Notes under the pieces: generated by a model
Seen by the model: only the letters and a program-made list of their open reading frames with translations
What the model was told of the DNA's origin: nothing
Database searches by the model: none
From: DMER01 sp003451645
GTDB lineage: Bacteria; Pseudomonadota; Alphaproteobacteria; Micropepsales; Micropepsaceae
Assembly (NCBI GenBank): GCA_031976175.1
Contig: DALYLR010000032.1
Span: 1-42,956, forward strand
Length of the DNA: 42,956 nt
Reading direction: 5' to 3'
Shown here: in pieces, positions 42,430 through 42,956 of the stretch
How positions within the stretch are numbered: the first letter of the stretch is position 1
Layout: each line of letters opens with the position of its first letter
Translations under genes and position numbers: made by a program

Positions 42430-42956
42430 TACTGCCGGGGTCCGACGCTGGGCCGCCGCCGTGTCAGCGACAGGAACATGCCCACAGTGACCGCGAGCGC
42501 CAGCATCGAGGAGCCTCCATAGGAAACAAAGGGCAGGGTCATCCCTTTTGCCGGAATGAGATGCACATTGACAGCAATGTTAATGATCGCTTGCAAGCCG
42601 AAAAGTGCCCCAAGACCTGCCGCGGCAAGCTGTACAAAACGATCCCGCTCCAGTGTTGCACGCCAAAGCGCGCGGATCACAACCAGTGCGAATAACGCAA
42701 TCACGAGCAATCCGGCCATCATACCGAATTCTTCGCCCGCAACGGCAAACACAAAATCTGTGTGTGCGTCGGGCAGAATATACTTCAACTTGCCCTCTCC
42801 TGGACCCACCCCTGCTGGTCCCCCGTTTGTGATGGCCGCAAGGGCTGTATCCACTTGGAACTGATCGCCCTTGGAAGGGTCTAGAAAGCGGTCCACCCGG
42901 TCACGCACATGCGCAAGCCCGTGATAGGCGAGATACGCGCCCCCGCCCAAAGCCGC
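42429..42956 (-). CDS. ftsW: Lipid II polymerase FtsW, C-terminal part only
   Basis: SEDS-family septal peptidoglycan polymerase. Only about 175 C-terminal residues are in the window; the frame runs off the right end (the first visible residues are AALGGGAYLAY), so the gene continues outside. Visible: the extracellular loop with RFLDPSKGDQFQVDTALAAI, then GVGPGEGKLKYILPDAHTDFVFAVAGEEFG, the SEDS hallmark region, and the last membrane segments ending with LPFVSYGGSSMLALAVTVGMFLSL. Its stop TAA overlaps the murG ATG by one base. Short Arg-rich tail at the end. Confidence 0.97.
   Translation of the reverse strand, partial: AALGGGAYLAYHGLAHVRDRVDRFLDPSKGDQFQVDTALAAITNGGPAGVGPGEGKLKYILPDAHTDFVFAVAGEEFGMMAGLLVIALFALVVIRALWRATLERDRFVQLAAAGLGALFGLQAIINIAVNVHLIPAKGMTLPFVSYGGSSMLALAVTVGMFLSLTRRRPSVGPRQ

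Noticed and set aside
1..42956. tRNA, rRNA, CRISPR array, insertion sequence, prophage, toxin-antitoxin or defence island
   Set aside because: I looked for cloverleaf-like stretches, regularly spaced repeats, transposase or integrase motifs and defence-protein motifs and saw none. Almost all long frames are core metabolic, envelope or division genes with uniform base use.

Overview
The window is ordinary chromosomal DNA from an alphaproteobacterium, and nearly all of it is core genome. The evidence is the class-typical order ftsW-murG-murC-murB-ddl-ftsQ-ftsA-ftsZ-lpxC / bamD-recN-ligA on the minus strand, a plant-type (GCS2) glutamate-cysteine ligase, an alphaproteobacterial SspB followed by fumC, DUF4169 and DUF4170 proteins, and a METTL20-like lysine methyltransferase. 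I cannot name the genus. Two runs of ten Ns (11411-11420 and 20803-20812) are scaffold joins. Each falls inside a core gene and breaks its reading frame artificially.

Left part (1-15.0 kb). Two alpha/beta hydrolases (the first lacks its N-terminus at the window edge) converge on rsmE-gshA, which are on the minus strand. A long co-directional plus-strand run follows: ubiA, a fatty-acid desaturase, a METTL20-like methyltransferase, pmbA/tldE, cysQ, a DUF4170 protein, an MsbA-like ABC exporter, a DUF374 acyltransferase, waaA, lpxK and a LpxL-type acyltransferase. Most junctions overlap by 4-14 bp or have gaps under 10 bp; the exceptions are the 64 bp before pmbA and about 120 bp before the exporter. 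The second half of this run makes, decorates and exports lipid A/Kdo.

Middle part (15.0-27.0 kb). A Tat-exported Acg-type nitroreductase and a MarR regulator form a two-gene minus-strand operon behind a promoter that contains a perfect 18-bp palindrome, the clearest regulatory signal in the window. Then come sspB, fumC and a ribbon-helix-helix protein. A secreted fasciclin protein lies convergent to them, and its probable terminator sits inside the end of the ribbon-helix-helix gene. DUF4169-uvrD-prmA, a DJ-1/PfpI isonitrile-hydratase-like enzyme, an M24 aminopeptidase P and a VOC protein complete this part.

Right part (27.0-43.0 kb). The minus-strand division and peptidoglycan cluster runs from ftsW (cut by the window end) through murG, murC, murB, ddl, ftsQ, ftsA and ftsZ, followed after a 426-bp gap by lpxC. 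A plus-strand XRE-type regulator separates it from bamD, recN and ligA. The Mur/Ddl junctions are three consecutive GTGA overlaps with GTG starts, which points to translational coupling. I saw no tRNA, rRNA, CRISPR array, insertion sequence or prophage, and no convincing new multi-gene system. The items worth a second look are the MarR-type operator, the two assembly joins, several intergenic inverted repeats, and the conserved small proteins of unknown function.
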